A DNA stretch of 64,000 bases from Tsukamurella sputi (GCF_007858445.1 NZ_VIGV01000008.1:62001-126000); one strand, 5' to 3'. Shown: positions 23,765 through 33,972, counted from the first letter of the stretch. Numbers and translations: made by a program. The notes: generated by a model from the letters alone, not told the origin.

Positions 23765-25177
23765 ATGAAGGCACTCGTGGTCAGGAGCGCCGTGGTCGCG
23801 GCGACCGGCGGACTCATCTTCGGATTCGACACCGCGGTGATCTCCGGCGCCGAGAAGCAGATCCAGGAGCAGTTCGGCCTGTCCGACGCGGCCCTCGGCT
23901 TCACCGTCACCACCGCGCTCATCGGCACCATCGTCGGAGCGATCGTGTCCGGCCGGCTCGCCGACCGGTTCGGCCGGAAGAAGGTGCTGTACGCCGTCGG
24001 CGTGCTGTACGTCGTGAGCGCCCTGGGCTGTGCGTTCGCACCCACATCGTCGGTCGAGGTACTGCAGGCCTTCCGATTCCTCGGCGGACTCGGCATCGGC
24101 GCGTCGAGCGTGTGCGCCCCGATCTACACGGCCGAGATCGCGCCGCCGAAGTTCCGCGGGCGGCTCGTGGGCCTGGTCCAGTTCAACATCGTGCTGGGCA
24201 TCCTCGTGGCCTACGCGTCGAACGCGATCATCCGCGGGATCCTGGGCGACGACCCGAACGCCTGGCGCTGGATGCTCGGGGTCATGGTCGTCCCGGCCGC
24301 GCTGTTCCTGGTCATGCTCCCGACGGTGCCGGAGACGCCGCGCTGGCTCGCCGGGCACGGCGACCTCGCCGCGGCGCGCGCCACGTCCGAGCGGCTCTGC
24401 TCCACGCCGGCGGAGGCGGACGCGCAGATGGCCGAGATCCAGGAGTCGCTCGCCGCCGAGCAGGGCGGCGAACGGACGAAGTTCTACACCCGCGGTCACC
24501 GGAAGGTGATCCTCCTGGCCGTCGCCATCGCCTTCTTCAATCAGATGTCCGGCATCAACGCGATCCTCTACTACGCACCGCGCGTGATGCAGGACGCCGG
24601 CGCCAGCACTGACGCGGCGTACCTGATGTCGGTGGCGGTCGGCGTGATGAACCTGATCGCGACGATGGCCGCCCTCACCGTGATCGACCGGCTGGGCCGC
24701 CGGCGGCTCATGCTGATCGGCTCGGTGGGCTACCTGATCTCGCTGGGCTTCATGGCCGCCGTGATGTACTACTACGAGAGCGACGGCCGCTCGTTCGACA
24801 GCACCTCATCGGTCCTGGTCCTGCTCGGGCTCATGGTCTTCATCGCCTCGCACGCCTTCGGCCAGGGCGCGGTGATCTGGGTCTTCCTGTCGGAGATCTT
24901 CCCCAACAGCATCCGCGGCCGCGGACAGGCCCTCGGTAGTCTCACGCACTGGGTGTGGGCCGCGATCACGAGTTTCGCGTTCCCGCCCATCATCGGCGCC
25001 TTCGGCGGCGGCGTCGCCTTCTCGATCTTCTTCGGGTTCATGGTGCTGCAGCTGCTGTGGGTGATCAAGGTGATGCCCGAGACCAAGGGCATCCCACTCG
25101 AGGAGATGGCCGAGCGACTGGGCCTGGACGAGGACGCCGGCGGCACCCCGGACCCGCTGGCCGCGAAGGGACATTGA
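23765..25177 (+). CDS. Sugar porter (MFS), proton-symport type
   Basis: A 470-residue 12-TM sugar:proton symporter of the SP family. Signatures include FGFDTAVISGA in TM1, GRLADRFGRKKVL between TM2 and TM3, PETPRWLAGHG at the end of TM6, NQMSGINAILYYAP in TM7 and a PETKG motif after TM12. The ATG at 23765 is preferred, with TACGTT 6 nt upstream as a leaderless-type -10; the longer frame upstream is not conserved in style. It is followed after 1 bp by a PfkB sugar kinase, so import and phosphorylation of a hexose, perhaps fructose or a related sugar, form one operon. Confidence 0.92.
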   Translation: MKALVVRSAVVAATGGLIFGFDTAVISGAEKQIQEQFGLSDAALGFTVTTALIGTIVGAIVSGRLADRFGRKKVLYAVGVLYVVSALGCAFAPTSSVEVLQAFRFLGGLGIGASSVCAPIYTAEIAPPKFRGRLVGLVQFNIVLGILVAYASNAIIRGILGDDPNAWRWMLGVMVVPAALFLVMLPTVPETPRWLAGHGDLAAARATSERLCSTPAEADAQMAEIQESLAAEQGGERTKFYTRGHRKVILLAVAIAFFNQMSGINAILYYAPRVMQDAGASTDAAYLMSVAVGVMNLIATMAALTVIDRLGRRRLMLIGSVGYLISLGFMAAVMYYYESDGRSFDSTSSVLVLLGLMVFIASHAFGQGAVIWVFLSEIFPNSIRGRGQALGSLTHWVWAAITSFAFPPIIGAFGGGVAFSIFFGFMVLQLLWVIKVMPETKGIPLEEMAERLGLDEDAGGTPDPLAAKGH

Positions 25178-25178
25178 G

Positions 25179-26129
25179 ATGACCGATCGGACGCTGTGCC
25201 TGGGCGAGGCACTCGTCGACGTCGTACTGCGCGACGGTGCCGAGCCGTCCGAGCACGTGGGCGGCAGCCTGTTCAACGTCGCGTGCGGGCTGGCCTCGCT
25301 GGGCGATCCGACGTCGATCCTGTCGTGGTGGGGGCGGGACGTGCGCGGGCACCGCATCGCCGAGACCGCATCGCGGGCGGGGGTCGAGGTCGTCGCCGGG
25401 TCCGACGGTGCCGCCAACACCCCGCTCGCGTACGCGCACGTCGACGCCGAGGGACGCGCGACGTACGAGTTCGACCTGGCCTGGGAGGTGCCCGACATCG
25501 GCTCCCTGGAGCGCTACGGTCACCTGCACACCGGCAGCTTCGCCGCGACACTCGCGCCGGGCGCCGACGGTGTGCGCGACGTGGTCTCCCGGATCCGGGA
25601 CCACGCCACCGTCTCCTACGACCCCAACATCCGCCCGGCGCTGATGGGCACGCCCGCGGAGGTGCTGCCGCGGGTCACGGAGATGATCGGCCTGGCCGAT
25701 GTGGTCAAGGCCAGCGACGAGGACGTCGCCTGGCTCTACCCGGACGAACCCGTCGAGGACGTGATGCGCCGCTGGATCGCGGCGGGTCCCGCGATGGTGG
25801 TTCTCACCCGCGGGCCGTGGGGCGCGTACGCGCTGCTCGCGGGGAACCGCGACATGCTGCACGTCGACCAGCTGACCGTCGAAGTGGGCGACACCGTCGG
25901 CGCGGGCGACTCGTTCATGGCCGGTCTGGTCTCCGGGCTGCTCGATGCCGGCTACCTGGGCTCGCGCTACGCGGCCCGACGGCTGCGCTCCGCCCAGTGG
26001 AGCGACGTCCAGCCAGCTCTGCACCGCGCCGTGATCACCTCGGCGCTCACCGTCAGCCGCGCGGGCGCCTACGCACCGTCGATGGACGAGGTAGCCGCCG
26101 TACGCGCGCAGGATCCGACGCTGCGCTGA
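25179..26129 (+). CDS. PfkB-family sugar kinase (fructokinase-like)
   Basis: A 316-residue ribokinase-superfamily kinase. The N-terminal substrate region CLGEALVDVV and GGSLFNVACGLASLG and the C-terminal PfkB signature DTVGAGDSFMAGLVSG, with the catalytic aspartate in GAGD, are complete. Resemblance to fructokinases is best, but 2-keto-3-deoxygluconate or other hexose substrates are possible. It starts 1 nt after the sugar porter stop, with AAGGGA upstream, so it is translationally linked to the transporter and presumably phosphorylates the imported sugar. Confidence 0.9.
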   Translation: MTDRTLCLGEALVDVVLRDGAEPSEHVGGSLFNVACGLASLGDPTSILSWWGRDVRGHRIAETASRAGVEVVAGSDGAANTPLAYAHVDAEGRATYEFDLAWEVPDIGSLERYGHLHTGSFAATLAPGADGVRDVVSRIRDHATVSYDPNIRPALMGTPAEVLPRVTEMIGLADVVKASDEDVAWLYPDEPVEDVMRRWIAAGPAMVVLTRGPWGAYALLAGNRDMLHVDQLTVEVGDTVGAGDSFMAGLVSGLLDAGYLGSRYAARRLRSAQWSDVQPALHRAVITSALTVSRAGAYAPSMDEVAAVRAQDPTLR

Positions 26130-26244
26130 GCGCGCGGCGTCACCGGTCGGATTCGCAGCGGTCTGCCAGCGGATCCCCAGCTTGCACCCGCACCATCGGT
26201 CCCAACGCGGTCGCAGTGACCGCACCGACCGAAGCGAGAAGCCC

Positions 26245-26592
26245 ATGACCGAGCCCACCGACCCGCAGGCGACGCCGACCGCGCCTATCCCGCCGACCAC
26301 CGCGAACCCGGCCGCGGACGCAGCACCGTCGAAGACCGGACCGTCGAGGAAGCTTCTGATCGCGGCGATCGTCTTCGGGCTCATCGGGATCAGCGGCGTG
26401 AGCTTCACCGCCGGCTACTGGACCAACGAGGTCACGGGCAAGCACAAGGGCCATTCGATGCAGCAGCGCGGAGCGGGCGGACACGAGGCGCAGTGGCGCG
26501 GACCCGGCCGCGGCGAGGGGCCGCGGATGCACCGCACGACCCCGGCGCCCGCCGCACCGTCCACCCCGGCCAGCCCTGCACCGACGTCGTAG
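26245..26592 (+). CDS. Small single-pass membrane protein, unknown function
   Basis: A 115-residue protein: a Pro/Thr/Ala-rich cytoplasmic N-terminus (about 30 residues), one hydrophobic helix (about residues 35-60, KLLIAAIVFGLIGISGVSF) and a basic, His/Arg/Gly-rich outer segment (KHKGHSMQQRG and on) ending in an Ala/Pro tail. No family recognised. The start at 26245 is chosen on the methionine before the Pro-rich segment; an upstream in-frame ATG at 26182 would lengthen it in a region lacking protein character. It converges with purA. Confidence 0.6.
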   Translation: MTEPTDPQATPTAPIPPTTANPAADAAPSKTGPSRKLLIAAIVFGLIGISGVSFTAGYWTNEVTGKHKGHSMQQRGAGGHEAQWRGPGRGEGPRMHRTTPAPAAPSTPASPAPTS

Positions 26593-26621
26593 CCCCGTCC
26601 GAAACCGGGTTTCAGAACATC

Positions 26622-27932
<1,311 letters not shown>

Positions 27933-27992
27933 TCACCTCGATGGATTCCCCTGGATAACGTCGAGCCGTGCCGCAACCTTACAGTAGGTGCG

Positions 27993-28634
27993 GTGAGCTC
28001 CGTGACCCAGAGCACCGTCGTGGTGCGTGCACCCGATGTCCGAATCCCGGGCAGCCTCCGCGACCTCGAAACGATCACCGTCGACCTCGACTCCGCCAAG
28101 GCCGAACTGAAGCAGAAGCTGACGTTCCCCAAGCGGATCGTCGTCGCGGGGCCCGATGACCTGCTCGCGGCGGTGATCGCCCGGCTGATGGCATCGGAAC
28201 GGCTGGACGTCGAAGTGGCGTACGCGCCCACCCAGAACTCGCACGCCTCGGCGATCTATCCGCCGGGCGATCCGCTCACCGGCACGCCCCGCGCCGTGCC
28301 GCTGATCCGTGACGACCGCGGTTTCGTGCTCGTGGGCAAGGCCAAGATCACCGGCCCCGACGGTGGGCCGCTCACCGGCGAGACCTTCGTCGACTCGGAC
28401 AAGCTGTTCACCGGGCAGGCCAAGGCCGTGATCGTGGAGCCGACCGGCTCGAACGACGGAGGCGGGGTGCGCGCCCGGCTCGCCAAGGGCGTCCGTCGAC
28501 GGTGGCTGTCCGGCCGCGCCGCGCAGACCGGCGGGCTCGAGCTCGTCGTGACCCGCGACGGCCGCACCGACCCCAGCGTCGTGACCCGCGCGACCTTCTA
28601 CCGCAACACCGACGACTGGCTGCTCATCAGCTGA
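27993..28634 (+). CDS. Conserved protein next to purA (Rv0358-like)
   Basis: A 213-residue soluble protein of unknown function. It opens with TQSTVVVRAPDVRIPG and includes FPKRIVVAGPDDLLAAVIARL, a possible alpha/beta nucleotide-type fold, and RGFVLVGKAKITGPDGGPL. No catalytic motif seen. Placement immediately divergent from purA is conserved in mycobacteria. The GTG at 27993 lies 7 nt after a TACAGT -10 hexamer, favouring a leaderless start; GTG at 28002 is the alternative. The 3' end overlaps the convergent FUSC gene by 8 bp. Confidence 0.75.
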   Translation: MSSVTQSTVVVRAPDVRIPGSLRDLETITVDLDSAKAELKQKLTFPKRIVVAGPDDLLAAVIARLMASERLDVEVAYAPTQNSHASAIYPPGDPLTGTPRAVPLIRDDRGFVLVGKAKITGPDGGPLTGETFVDSDKLFTGQAKAVIVEPTGSNDGGGVRARLAKGVRRRWLSGRAAQTGGLELVVTRDGRTDPSVVTRATFYRNTDDWLLIS

Positions 28635-29835
28635 CGTCCGGGTCGGCCTCGATCACGGGCTGCGGCTTCGTCACGGCGCGCGTGTCGCGCATCTGCGCGA
28701 CGGCCGACGTGCGGGAGAGGCCCGCGACCTGCAGCAGGTCGACGATCGTCGAGCGCAGCTGCCCGTAGATCATCACCTCGTTGAGCGACTCGCTCTCGGA
28801 GATCTCGTCGTGCATCGGCAGCGCGTTCGCGCGTCGCGCGGCGGACCGGAGAACCCGCGCACCGTCGGCCTGGTCGGGGTGCGTGCCGGGTTCGGCGAGC
28901 ACCACGTCACGCATGATCTTGAAGGACTCGGCCAGGCGGCCGACCTCGGTGACCAGCGCCGGGTCGATCCGCTCGCCGTTCTGATTCGAGGCGAGGGCCC
29001 GGCGGGCGAGCACGCGCACGTTGCGCACGGCGTTGTCGAGCGGATCCGCGATCGCCTGCAGCTTGTCCATCCGGGGCCGCGAGCTCCAGAACAGCGGCGA
29101 GACCTTCGCGATCTCGAGGCCGCCGGCGAGGTCGCTGGTGAGCTGGTCCAGGTCGGGCTGGGTGGCGCGGGCGGTCTCGAGTGCCCACTCGAGCGAGGAG
29201 ATGTCGCGGTCGGTCAGGCCCGCCGCGATCGAGGCGACGACGCGGCGCATGGTGTCGAGCACCTTGGCCGCGTCCTTGCGCGGCCGCCGGGCGGGGTTGT
29301 TGGGGATGAGCGCCGCGATCACGACGCCGACGAGGCCGCCGATGAGCGCGTCGAGCATCCGCGTCCAGCCGCCCGTCGAACCGGGCGGGATCAGGGTCGC
29401 GACGAGCACGGCCGAGGACGCGGCCTGCATCGGCACCAACGGGCCGCGATCGGCGAGTATGGCGACGGACATCGCGATCGCCACGACGAGTGCCAGCTGC
29501 CACGGCCCGGTGCCGATCACGGAGATGATCAGGTCACCCACGCCGATGCCGACGGTGACACCGCCGACGAGTTCCAGCGAGCGGCGCAGCCGCTGTTGCA
29601 GGGACAGCCCCAGCGAGATGATCGCGGCGATCGGCGCGAAGAAGGGCGAGACGTGACCGATCACGTCGTTCGCGACGAACCACGCGATCCCGGCGGCGAC
29701 CGCGCACTGCAGGATGGGCAGCTTGGCGTTCCAGAGCCGCTTCGTGCGGCTCTGGATCACCTGCGGCAGCGCATTGTGCCGCCGGACGAGTCGGCTACGC
29801 GCCGAGTCCGAGAGCGCCGGCGGCTTCGGGGTCAC
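28627..29835 (-). CDS. FUSC-family inner membrane protein (aromatic acid exporter-like)
   Basis: A 402-residue membrane protein with about six clustered hydrophobic segments in residues 38-185 (for example ILQCAVAAGIAWFVANDVIG and PLVPMQAASSAVLVATLIPPG), followed by a roughly 200-residue cytoplasmic helical region (MRRVVASIAAGL onward). This is the FUSC/ArAE-like layout of proteins such as AaeB-type exporters; several actinobacterial members have no known substrate. The ATG at 29835 overlaps the preceding DUF3151 gene by 41 bp in another frame, which is large; a later start would reduce it. It converges with the Rv0358-like gene. Confidence 0.82.
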   Translation of the reverse strand: MTPKPPALSDSARSRLVRRHNALPQVIQSRTKRLWNAKLPILQCAVAAGIAWFVANDVIGHVSPFFAPIAAIISLGLSLQQRLRRSLELVGGVTVGIGVGDLIISVIGTGPWQLALVVAIAMSVAILADRGPLVPMQAASSAVLVATLIPPGSTGGWTRMLDALIGGLVGVVIAALIPNNPARRPRKDAAKVLDTMRRVVASIAAGLTDRDISSLEWALETARATQPDLDQLTSDLAGGLEIAKVSPLFWSSRPRMDKLQAIADPLDNAVRNVRVLARRALASNQNGERIDPALVTEVGRLAESFKIMRDVVLAEPGTHPDQADGARVLRSAARRANALPMHDEISESESLNEVMIYGQLRSTIVDLLQVAGLSRTSAVAQMRDTRAVTKPQPVIEADPDVS

Positions 29836-30214
29836 AGTCGTTCAACAGGTCCAGGCACCGGAGGTACTCGTCCTCCTCGCCGATCGTCTTCGCGGCGCGG
29901 GCCAGGGCGGCCACGGCCCGCAGGAAGCCGCGATTGTTCTCGTGGCTGTAGGGCACCGGGCCGAAGCCCCGCCATCCCTGGCGGCGCAGCTGGTCGAGGC
30001 CGCGGTGGTAGCCGGTCCGTGCGTAGGCGTAGGCGGTGACCGCCTGATCCGCATCCAGCGCGGCTTCCGCCAGCACCGCCCACGCCAACGACGACGTGGG
30101 GGTGGCCGCCGCCACCTCGGCTGCCGGGCGGCCCTGGTTCAGCTGCAGTTCCGGCTCTTCGTCGATGTCGAGCAGGACCGGGGGCGGGCCGAGGAGATCT
30201 CCGAAGGACGTCAT
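29795..30214 (-). CDS. DUF3151 family protein (Rv0360c-like)
   Basis: A 139-residue soluble, helical protein of the actinobacterial DUF3151 family. Characteristic features are the start MTSFGDLLGPPPVLLD, the TPTSSLAWAVLAEAAL and YAYARTGYHRGLDQLRRQGW repeats resembling TPR-like helical pairs, and VPYSHENNRGFLRAVAALA. Function unknown; the helical repeat look suggests a protein-binding role. The genomic position between purA and fba matches M. tuberculosis. An ATG at 30214 with GGAG upstream is the start. Confidence 0.85.
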   Translation of the reverse strand: MTSFGDLLGPPPVLLDIDEEPELQLNQGRPAAEVAAATPTSSLAWAVLAEAALDADQAVTAYAYARTGYHRGLDQLRRQGWRGFGPVPYSHENNRGFLRAVAALARAAKTIGEEDEYLRCLDLLNDCDPEAAGALGLGA

Positions 30215-30366
30215 TGCTCCAGTCTTCCACGCGGCGCGCGAAGAAGGGCGAAGGACGTGCGCGGCCGGACAACACGCGGGTCGCCGCGGGTGCGCGCCCG
30301 CTAGGGTGTCAGGTGTTCCGCGTGCGGCTCGCCGCCGCGGAGAAGGAACGGCACTCGATCGAGGGG

Positions 30367-32454
30367 ATGACGGAAGCGATGGCGCGGGATGACAACCGGG
30401 GACCCCTGTCGCGGCTGCGTGACCTGCGCGGACGGCTCGCCTCATGGCCCGCGGCACCGCTGCACGAGCACTCCGAGACCGCCGGCACGCTCGGCAGCGC
30501 GCCCTCCGACGCCGTGACTCCCTCGCATTCCGATTCCCTCGCGCAGCTCGTCGAGCAGGCCGCGCCCACTCCGACCCCCGGGGAGGCCGAGACCACCGCC
30601 TTCCGGGTCGACGGTGCCGCATCCGCTCCGTCGGGTGCCTCCGACGCGACGCCGTCCGGCGCCGAGACCCGCGTTCTGCCCGCCGCCGGTCGCGCGCTGG
30701 TCGACGAGACCGCCGCTGACGACGCCACCGTCGACGAGGACGGTGGCGACGAGGACGGTGGCGACGAGGACGGTGGCGACGAGGCCGCACCCGACGAGTC
30801 GGACAGTGCAGACGCCGAGAGCGTCGAGGAGAGCAGCGACGCTGCCGAGCGCGACGAGTCCGACGACGAAGACGACACTGCCGACGACGAAGACACTGGG
30901 GACGCCGGCGCAGAGGACGCACAGGCTCCGGCGTCGCCGCTGCGCACCGTCGGGCCGGTAGTGACCACGTCGCCCGCCGCCGAGGGCGCGGACGCCGAGA
31001 CCGAAGTGCTGCCCGTCGTGCAGCGTCCCAGCGACGCCGAGACCACGGCCTTCGCGGCACAGGCCCGGCCGTCGGAGGAAACGCAGAGCAACGAGCCCGA
31101 GGACGCGGCGGAACGCGCGGACGAGGAGACTCCCGACGACGCGGGCGCGGACGAGACCCCGACCGACGAGGCCGAAGCCGGGACCGACCGCGGCGACGTC
31201 GATTCCGAGGAGACGGACGACGAGGCCGAGGCGGCCGAGGCCGACGAGGCCGAGCCGGCCGACGCAGCGGACGGCGAGAGCGAGGCGTCGACCACGACGC
31301 CAGCCGTGGCCGCCGGGATCGCCGGCGTCGCCGGTGCTGCAGCCGTCGCGGCGGCGGTCGGCGACGAGGACGACGAGACCGAGTCGGGCGAGGGACCGGC
31401 GGAGGAGTCCGGCGAGGAGGACGTCGCCGAGGCGCCTGCATCCGAGGCTGCTTCTTCCGATGCTGCGGTTGAGGATGCCGAGGCCGGCGACCCCGACACC
31501 GCTGATGCGGACGGCGATGATGCGGACGGCGACGTCGAGGCCGCCGAGGAGCAGAGCAGCGAGGGCAAGGACCCGTCGGACGAGACCGGGTCGGAGGCGG
31601 AGGCGATCGCGTCGCCGCTGCGCACCGTCGGACCGGTCGAGACCGACGCCCCGGACACGGAGGCGACCGAGGTCGACGCGGCCGACGACGTCGCCGATGC
31701 GGACGAGACCGCCGAGGACGACCAGGACGCCGACGAGGCTGCGACCACCGCGATCCCGGTCGCCCCGCGCCCCGACCAGGCGACGATCGACACCGAGAAG
31801 AACGAACTGCCCGACGCGACGCCCGAGACCGAGGTCCTCCCCCTGTCTCCGCTGGCGGCGCCTGCCGCAGCCGAGCAGACCCTGCCCGCGACTCCGGTGC
31901 CGGATCCATCGGAGTCCGCACCCGCAGAGCCGACGCAGGAGGCCGCGGAACGCCAGGCGCCCGCGTACTTCGCACCGACGGGTGACCAGAGCGCCCCACC
32001 GAAGAGCCGGCGCACACTGTGGATCGTCGCGGCCGCGGTGGTGGCGGTCGTGGTGATCGTCGCCGCGATCCTGCTGCTCGTCCCGAAGTCGGGCTCGGGG
32101 TCGGGCTCGTCGCAGGATCCGCGGCAGCAGGCCGCCAATGCCACCACGTCCTTCATCGACGCCGTGAACCGCGGTGATCTCGCCGCGCTGCGCCAGCAGA
32201 CCTGCGGCGGCGCGAAGAACTACTACGACCGTATCGACGACGCGCAGTGGCAGCGCGCCTACGGCAACGCCAAGGACGACGGCCTCCTCCCCGAGCTCGA
32301 CGGGCTGCAGGCCATCGACGTTCGCGACGACAAGGCCGAGGTCCAGGTCGAGGTGCACTACGCGAACAACCCGAACGCGAAGGTGCGCAACACCCTCACC
32401 CTCGAGAAGGACGCGGACACCTGGAAGGTGTGCACCCGCGTCGGCGCGCGATGA
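30367..32454 (+). CDS. Large acidic single-pass membrane protein with NTF2-like C-terminal domain (Rv0361-like)
   Basis: About 695 residues. Residues 1-545 are a low-complexity, extremely Asp/Glu/Ala-rich, presumably disordered cytoplasmic region. Residues 551-573 form the only membrane helix (LWIVAAAVVAVVVIVAAILL) and the last 120 residues an outer domain of NTF2-like type, with TCGG and WKVC cysteines that parallel those of the protein at 16760-17227. Short motifs recur: SPLRTVGPV twice, TEVLP-type strings three times, ETTAF twice, and DEDGG three times in tandem. Threonine in such acidic contexts could be a kinase target or FHA ligand. The mycobacterial counterpart Rv0361 is far shorter. 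The start is uncertain: ATG 30379 or GTG 30313 (TAGGGT 5 nt upstream) are possible. Confidence 0.75.
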   Translation: MTEAMARDDNRGPLSRLRDLRGRLASWPAAPLHEHSETAGTLGSAPSDAVTPSHSDSLAQLVEQAAPTPTPGEAETTAFRVDGAASAPSGASDATPSGAETRVLPAAGRALVDETAADDATVDEDGGDEDGGDEDGGDEAAPDESDSADAESVEESSDAAERDESDDEDDTADDEDTGDAGAEDAQAPASPLRTVGPVVTTSPAAEGADAETEVLPVVQRPSDAETTAFAAQARPSEETQSNEPEDAAERADEETPDDAGADETPTDEAEAGTDRGDVDSEETDDEAEAAEADEAEPADAADGESEASTTTPAVAAGIAGVAGAAAVAAAVGDEDDETESGEGPAEESGEEDVAEAPASEAASSDAAVEDAEAGDPDTADADGDDADGDVEAAEEQSSEGKDPSDETGSEAEAIASPLRTVGPVETDAPDTEATEVDAADDVADADETAEDDQDADEAATTAIPVAPRPDQATIDTEKNELPDATPETEVLPLSPLAAPAAAEQTLPATPVPDPSESAPAEPTQEAAERQAPAYFAPTGDQSAPPKSRRTLWIVAAAVVAVVVIVAAILLLVPKSGSGSGSSQDPRQQAANATTSFIDAVNRGDLAALRQQTCGGAKNYYDRIDDAQWQRAYGNAKDDGLLPELDGLQAIDVRDDKAEVQVEVHYANNPNAKVRNTLTLEKDADTWKVCTRVGAR
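30733..30784 (+). repeat. Three tandem 15-bp repeats inside the acidic protein gene
   Basis: GACGAGGACGGTGGC is present three times without mismatch, then part of a fourth copy, encoding DEDGG repeats. In-frame units of 15 bp allow length change by slippage without disrupting the gene. Confidence 0.9.
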
Positions 32455-32942
32455 CCGGGCCGTCGGAGGACCCCACGCTCCGCAACCCGCGCCCCGCGTC
32501 GGAGCCCAAACTGGCGTACTCCGAGGTCCCGACCCCGCCCCCGCCGCGGACCGACCGGATCGCACGCGGCGCGGGTCGCGTGACCCCGCCACGGCGCACC
32601 GCCACGCCGCCGGCGGCGGCGCCGCACCCTATGGCGCCGCGACCGCACTCCCCGCACGGTGCGCAGCAGCACCGGCCGCAGAACCAGCCCGCGCGACCCC
32701 AGGCCCGCGCGCACCAGCCCGCGGCACCGCAGGCACCGGCCCGTCGCGCACCCGCACCGCAGGCCCGTCCGGCAGCGCCCGCGGCAGCGGGCCTGCCCGC
32801 ACCGTCGAACCCGGCGCCCCCGCCGGAGCAGCCCACGGCCCGGAAACGCGCACGGCCGCAGCTCACCGCCCCGGAATGGGCGGCGGCCGCGGCCATGATC
32901 GTGCTGGTCCTGGCAGTCCTCCTCGGACTGGCCCTCGCCTGA
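32451..32942 (+). CDS. Proline-rich tail-anchored membrane protein
   Basis: A 163-residue protein whose first 135 residues are mostly Pro, Ala, Arg, Gln and His with no fold-like pattern, ending in one hydrophobic helix at the C-terminus (WAAAAAMIVLVLAVLLGLALA), so it is predicted to be anchored by its tail with the basic, Pro-rich part in the cytoplasm. The ATG overlaps the stop of the acidic protein gene (ATGA), giving an operon of one strongly acidic and one strongly basic disordered membrane protein. No family recognised. Confidence 0.7.
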   Translation: MTGPSEDPTLRNPRPASEPKLAYSEVPTPPPPRTDRIARGAGRVTPPRRTATPPAAAPHPMAPRPHSPHGAQQHRPQNQPARPQARAHQPAAPQAPARRAPAPQARPAAPAAAGLPAPSNPAPPPEQPTARKRARPQLTAPEWAAAAAMIVLVLAVLLGLALA

Positions 32943-32943
32943 G

Positions 32944-33972
32944 CTACTTCGTGCTGATGGACTTGCCGGCGGAGTGCAGGTCGTTGCAGGCCTCCACCAC
33001 ACGCTCGGCCATCGCGGTCTCGGCCTTCTTCAGATAGGACCGCGGATCGTAGGTCTTCTTGTTACCGACCTCACCGTCGATCTTGAGCACACCGTCGTAA
33101 TTGGCGAACATGTGCCCCGCGACCGGACGGGTGAACGCGTACTGGGTATCGGTGTCGACGTTCATCTTCACCACGCCGTAGCTCAACGACTCCTCGATCT
33201 CACTCTTCAACGACCCCGAACCACCGTGGAAAACGAAATCGAAAGGCTTACTCCCCGCGGGCAGACCCAACTTCTCCGACGCGACCGCCTGACCATCACG
33301 CAGCACCTCCGGGCGCAGCTTCACATTCCCCGGCTTGTACACACCGTGAACGTTGCCGAACGTCGCAGCCAGCAGGTAGCCCTCCGCCCCCAAAGCGTCG
33401 ACGGTCTTCGCGAAATCCTCATCACTGGTGAACAGCTTGTCGTTGATCTCATTCTCAACACCGTCCTCCTCACCACCGACCACACCGATCTCGATCTCCA
33501 AGATGATCTTCGCCGCCTTCGCCTTCGCCAACAGCTCCCGGGCGATCTCCAAGTTCTCATCCAGCGGCACCGCCGAGCCGTCCCACATGTGCGACTGGAA
33601 CAACGGATTCAGCCCCTTGTCCACCCGCTCCTGCGAGACCGCCAACAACGGCCGCACATAACTGTCGAGCTTGTCCTTCGGGCAATGATCGGTATGCAAG
33701 GCGACCGTCACGTCGTACTGCGCGGCCACCACATGCGCGAACTCCGCCAGCGCCACCGCACCGACCACCATGTCCTTGACCGCCAAGCCCGAGCCGAACT
33801 CGGCACCACCGGTCGAGAACTGAATGATCCCGTCACTGCCCGCATCGGCGAAACCCTTGATCGCCGCATTGATCGTCTCGCTCGACGTGCAGTTGATCGC
33901 CGGAAAGGCGTATCCGCCCTCACGAGCGCGGTCCAGCATCTCCCGGTAGGCCTCGGGGGTTGCGATGGGCAT
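32944..33972 (-). CDS. fba: Fructose-bisphosphate aldolase, class II
   Basis: Zn-dependent aldolase of glycolysis and gluconeogenesis that splits fructose-1,6-bisphosphate to two triose phosphates. The 342-residue product has the class II signatures: ALHTDHCPKDKLDSYV with the first zinc histidine and catalytic aspartate, EIEIGVVGGEEDGV, ATFGNVHGVYKPG and VFHGGSGS with further zinc histidines. The ATG at 33972 has GGAGG upstream. The gene visibly uses a narrower codon set than its neighbours (many ACC, AAC and CTC codons), as expected for a very highly expressed gene. It converges with the proline-rich protein gene (1-bp gap). Confidence 0.96.
   Translation of the reverse strand: MPIATPEAYREMLDRAREGGYAFPAINCTSSETINAAIKGFADAGSDGIIQFSTGGAEFGSGLAVKDMVVGAVALAEFAHVVAAQYDVTVALHTDHCPKDKLDSYVRPLLAVSQERVDKGLNPLFQSHMWDGSAVPLDENLEIARELLAKAKAAKIILEIEIGVVGGEEDGVENEINDKLFTSDEDFAKTVDALGAEGYLLAATFGNVHGVYKPGNVKLRPEVLRDGQAVASEKLGLPAGSKPFDFVFHGGSGSLKSEIEESLSYGVVKMNVDTDTQYAFTRPVAGHMFANYDGVLKIDGEVGNKKTYDPRSYLKKAETAMAERVVEACNDLHSAGKSISTK

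Noticed and set aside
26601-26613. GAAAC/GTTTC palindrome as terminator between 26592 and purA
   Set aside because: Only a 5-bp stem with a 3-nt loop; too weak to call.
30733-30784. Tandem repeats as a possible CRISPR array
   Set aside because: Units are contiguous, without spacers, and in frame with the coding sequence.
33100-33900. Different base use in fba as a sign of transfer
   Set aside because: The bias fits high-expression codon choice; fba is in a conserved chromosomal context.
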